From an uncultured Arcobacter sp. (lineage in GTDB: Bacteria; Campylobacterota; Campylobacteria; Campylobacterales; Arcobacteraceae): a stretch of DNA of 7,741 bases. The stretch lies in assembly GCA_913062735.1 (NCBI GenBank), contig CAJXWI010000106.1, forward strand, positions 1-7,741. Direction: 5' to 3'. The position numbers and the translations under genes are program-made. Of this stretch, positions 5,183 to 7,741 are shown piece after piece; the first letter of the stretch is position 1, and each line of letters begins with the position of its first letter. The notes beneath the pieces are model-generated. The model was given only the letters and a program-made list of their open reading frames with translations. It was not told where the DNA came from and made no database searches.

Positions 5183-6586
5183 ATGTATGTATTAGATTCT
5201 AATAATAAAATACCCTTACACATTCAACTGTATCAAGCAATTAAAAAAGACATTACAAGTTCTTATAAAATAGGCGATAAACTTTTTTCTATAAGAAAAA
5301 TGTGCAATATTTATAATCTTAGCAAAACGACCGTTTCGAATGCTTATTCTCAATTAGTAATTGAAGGTTATATTGATAGTAAAAACAGATCTTCTTATTT
5401 TGTTATTGAGAATAATTATAAAGATATTGATGCTTCTTGTTTTAATGAAATGAATGCAAGTAAAATTAAAAAAGCCCAATACGATTATGATTTTTATCCT
5501 GCAAGACAAGAAAAAAACTCTTTTCCTCTTAAAATTTGGAAACGATTAAGCAACAAAAGTTTGCTAGAATCTTTAGACTATTGTGATAACTTACAAGCTC
5601 AAGGTGAATATGCTTTAAGGACCGAAATAACAAAATACCTTATAGCATCAAGGGAAGTTAAATGTGATGCTTCACAAGTAATTATATGTCATGGTTTTGA
5701 TGATTCTATGCTTTTATTATCTAAAATTTTAAAACATACTCATACTTCTTTTGCAATAGAATCTCCTGGTTACAAATTAGCAAAAGATATTTTTTGTGAA
5801 CAAGGTTATTTAATTGATGAAATTTCTTTAAATGAAAACGGAATTATTTTAGATGAGCTTGAAAAATCAAAAAGTAAGGTACTTTATTTAACACCTTCAC
5901 ATCAGTTTCCAACAGGACTTAGTATCCCTATTAAAAATAGGCTTCTACTCTTAGCTTGGGCAAAAAAGAATAAGGCTTTAATTATTGAAGATGATTATGA
6001 CAGTGAACTGTCTTATTACAACAGACCCATTCCTTCTTTACAAGGCTTAGATGAAAACGATTCGGTTGTTTATTTAGGTACTTTTTCCAAGTCCTTAGCC
6101 CCAAGTCTAAGAATATCATATATGGTACTTCCAAAACATCTTTTAAGTGCTTATTCAAACTTAAGTGATAGCAAACATGCAAGAGTATCTTTGATGCTTC
6201 AAAATACCTTGTCTTTATTTATGAAAGAAGGTTTTTGGGACAAACATCAAAGAAAAATACGAACATCAAATAAGAGAAAGCATAATTTAATGAAAGAATT
6301 ATTGTTAAAAAAACTAAAAGACACAGTAATAATAAAAAGTGAAGGAATAGGTTTATCTTTAGTAATTGATTCAAAAGAAAAAATGGACTTTAAATGCTTA
6401 GAAATAATGGCTAGAAAAGAAGCTATAAAAATTTATTTTGTACACGACGTTGCCCATGGAGATTATGATGGAATACGTATGGGTTTTGGAGGTTTGAAAG
6501 AAGAAGACTTACCAGAAGCAATAGAGAGTTTTTCTAAAGTCTGGTTTTTGTGTTTAAAAGAGACTAAAAAACTTAGTCTTCTTTAG
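5183..6586 (+). CDS. MocR-type transcriptional regulator (GntR winged helix fused to aminotransferase-like domain)
   Basis: The 467-residue length is typical of MocR regulators. Residues about 1-75 form a GntR winged helix: PLHIQLYQAIKKDI (11-24), then SIRKMCNIYNLSKTTVSNAYSQL with the recognition helix (36-58). Residues about 100-460 are a fold-type I aminotransferase domain: TPSHQFPTG (237-245), EDDYDSEL (269-276) with the pyridine-binding Asp271, TFSKSLAPSLR (300-310) with the PLP-linking Lys303, and the carboxylate-binding arginine in IRMGFG (Arg432). Because these residues are intact, PLP or a PLP-amino acid adduct is the likely effector. The ATG at 5183 has AAGGA six bases upstream and gives the expected N-terminus. 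It is divergent from the NimA-like gene, so local control and autoregulation are likely. Activators of B6 salvage (PdxR) share this build, but no pdxS/pdxT lies here, so no symbol is given. Its 3' end overlaps thiI by 14 bp. Confidence 0.93.
   Translation: MYVLDSNNKIPLHIQLYQAIKKDITSSYKIGDKLFSIRKMCNIYNLSKTTVSNAYSQLVIEGYIDSKNRSSYFVIENNYKDIDASCFNEMNASKIKKAQYDYDFYPARQEKNSFPLKIWKRLSNKSLLESLDYCDNLQAQGEYALRTEITKYLIASREVKCDASQVIICHGFDDSMLLLSKILKHTHTSFAIESPGYKLAKDIFCEQGYLIDEISLNENGIILDELEKSKSKVLYLTPSHQFPTGLSIPIKNRLLLLAWAKKNKALIIEDDYDSELSYYNRPIPSLQGLDENDSVVYLGTFSKSLAPSLRISYMVLPKHLLSAYSNLSDSKHARVSLMLQNTLSLFMKEGFWDKHQRKIRTSNKRKHNLMKELLLKKLKDTVIIKSEGIGLSLVIDSKEKMDFKCLEIMARKEAIKIYFVHDVAHGDYDGIRMGFGGLKEEDLPEAIESFSKVWFLCLKETKKLSLL
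6561..6579. terminator. Hairpin within the overlapping ends of the MocR gene and thiI
   Basis: AGACTAA (6561-6567) pairs with TTAGTCT (6573-6579) around a 5-base loop. The right arm contains the thiI stop (TAA, minus) and lies in the last codons of the MocR gene. Flanks are moderately T-rich on both strands (TCTTTA rightwards, CTTTT leftwards). A weak bidirectional terminator serving both convergent genes is plausible, but the stem is short. Confidence 0.45.
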
Positions 6587-7741
6587 GTCTATACACTCGT
6601 ATATTTTTGTAATCTTGTGCGTCTTGTAGGTATTGGGCATGTAATTGGCTCATGATACCTTTTTCACAATAGAGTAAATATTCTTTGTTTTTTGGAAGTT
6701 TTTTAAATTCGTTTTTTAAATCATAAAAAGGAATTTTTAGAGTTTCGCAAGATGTTTTTATGCAAGTATCTTCTGCTCTAATATCAATGATTACATATTT
6801 TCCACTAGAAATATCACTTACTACTTCAACTTGGGCTATATTTTTAATATCATCAACAATTTCATCTACATAAATTGTAGCTGCATCTTCAACCGCTTTA
6901 TCAAGTACAGTATAATCAAACTTTCTGTCTTCTTCTGCCATTCTTTTATAAGAACCATGAATAATAGGATTTTTTGAAATAACACCACAATATTCTGGCA
7001 TTTGTTCAGCAAAACGTCTGGTACCAATATCATTAGCAATATCAATAATTTCTGGTTTGTTCATAGTTGATAAAGGACGTAATATTAATTTATTACAGGC
7101 CTGATCAATTAAGGCAAGGTTTCGTAAGGTTTGAGAAGAAACTTGTGCCACACTTTCTCCTGTTACAAGTGCATCAATTTCCATTTTGTCAGCAATTTGT
7201 TCGGAGGCTTTTAACATCAATCGTTTTAACGTAACACCCATATAAGACTGATTGGTTGATTTAAAGATTTCAGTTAAAACATCATCAAAAGGGACAGAAG
7301 TAAAGGTTACTCTATGTGATGAACCAAATTTACTCCATAAATAAAGTGCCACTTGTTTGACACCAATTTCATGTGCAACGCCCCCTAGATTAAAGAAAAT
7401 AAAGTGTGTCTTTATTCCTCTTTTCATAGTAAGATAAGAAGCTACTGTTGAGTCAAACCCACCTGACATTAAGGATAAGATATCACCTTGAGTTCCCAAA
7501 GGAAAACCAGAGAGTCCTTGATATTTTTGAGTGATAATATTAAGTTGATTATTAATTAATTCTAATTTAATGGTTACTTCAGCATTTCGTAAATCTACAC
7601 CTTTGGTATCATTGTTATGTAACATATGCCCACCAACAGTTTGCTCTATTTGTGTAGACTTGAAATCATGAGATCCTGTTCTTTTAGCTCGAACTACAAA
7701 AGTTTTACCTATGATTTCATGTGCCATCATTTCATTGACTT
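6573..7741 (-). CDS. thiI: tRNA 4-thiouridine/thiazole sulfurtransferase ThiI, 5' end outside window
   Basis: ThiI activates tRNA U8 with ATP and transfers persulfide sulfur to make 4-thiouridine; in long forms it also passes sulfur toward the thiamine thiazole. The frame remains open past the Met codons at 7730 and 7727 to the window edge. The visible sequence begins inside the THUMP domain (GKTFVVRAKRTGSHDF), so about 100 N-terminal residues are missing and those Mets are internal. Numbering from the Met at 7730: the PP-loop ATPase motif SGGFDS is at 89-94, the resolving cysteine is Cys248 (PEYCGVISK), and a C-terminal rhodanese domain (about 305-385) carries the persulfide Cys355 (YCEKGIMS). 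Both cysteines match E. coli Cys344 and Cys456, so this is the full-length, rhodanese-bearing type competent on paper for both jobs. It ends RVYRPKED and overlaps the convergent MocR gene. Confidence 0.96.
   Translation of the reverse strand, partial: VNEMMAHEIIGKTFVVRAKRTGSHDFKSTQIEQTVGGHMLHNNDTKGVDLRNAEVTIKLELINNQLNIITQKYQGLSGFPLGTQGDILSLMSGGFDSTVASYLTMKRGIKTHFIFFNLGGVAHEIGVKQVALYLWSKFGSSHRVTFTSVPFDDVLTEIFKSTNQSYMGVTLKRLMLKASEQIADKMEIDALVTGESVAQVSSQTLRNLALIDQACNKLILRPLSTMNKPEIIDIANDIGTRRFAEQMPEYCGVISKNPIIHGSYKRMAEEDRKFDYTVLDKAVEDAATIYVDEIVDDIKNIAQVEVVSDISSGKYVIIDIRAEDTCIKTSCETLKIPFYDLKNEFKKLPKNKEYLLYCEKGIMSQLHAQYLQDAQDYKNIRVYRPKED

Noticed and set aside
5982..6182. Minus-strand open frame of 66 codons inside the MocR gene.
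   Set aside because: It is opposite the PLP-binding motifs of the regulator, with no independent support.
7725..7730. Tandem ATG codons considered as the thiI start.
   Set aside because: The frame continues upstream without a stop to the window edge, and the residues that follow belong to the middle of the THUMP domain, so the real start lies outside.
4491..7741. The right half considered as a new defence or mobile system.
   Set aside because: All three genes belong to known families (FMN split barrel, MocR, ThiI). There are no integrase, transposase, terminal repeats, toxin-antitoxin features or base-composition shift visible.

Overview
The window is an AT-rich piece of bacterial chromosome that crosses a replication origin. 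It most likely comes from the Campylobacterota, probably an Arcobacter-type genus. The reasons are the order dnaA-dnaN-gyrB with no recF, ruvC placed head-to-head with dnaA, a bipartite cluster of DnaA boxes built on the TTCAC core known from this phylum, and the low-GC codon usage. The taxon is an inference from layout and protein character; no search was possible.

Layout, left to right. Positions 1-3779 hold three core replication genes, all read leftwards: gyrB (3' end cut by the window edge), dnaN and dnaA. The 168-bp dnaA-dnaN gap holds three DnaA boxes, a trinucleotide array resembling a DnaA-trio and an AT-rich stretch; it looks like the unwinding half of the origin (oriC2). The 206-bp dnaA-ruvC gap holds eight DnaA boxes, the last covering the GTG start of ruvC (oriC1). 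Transcription diverges from oriC1, so the genes on both sides run in the direction of fork movement. ruvC (Holliday junction resolvase) ends in a hairpin terminator.

To the right is a separate metabolic block. A NimA-like FMN-binding split-barrel protein (minus) is divergent from a MocR-type regulator, a winged-helix domain fused to an aminotransferase fold (plus). They share an 89-bp gap with a 17-bp quasi-palindrome. The MocR gene converges on thiI (minus, 5' end cut by the window edge), the tRNA 4-thiouridine/thiazole sulfurtransferase. The two coding ends overlap by 14 bp and share a hairpin.

How the parts work together: DnaA would bind oriC1 and oriC2, open the AT-rich element beside dnaN, and probably regulate its own promoter. 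DnaN and GyrB supply the sliding clamp and supercoiling for the forks, and RuvC resolves recombination intermediates. The right half touches PLP/flavin and thiamine/4-thiouridine chemistry.

I see no mobile element, CRISPR array, tRNA, rRNA or phage gene, and no strong sign of a wholly new multi-gene system. The most interesting material is the fine structure of the two origin halves.
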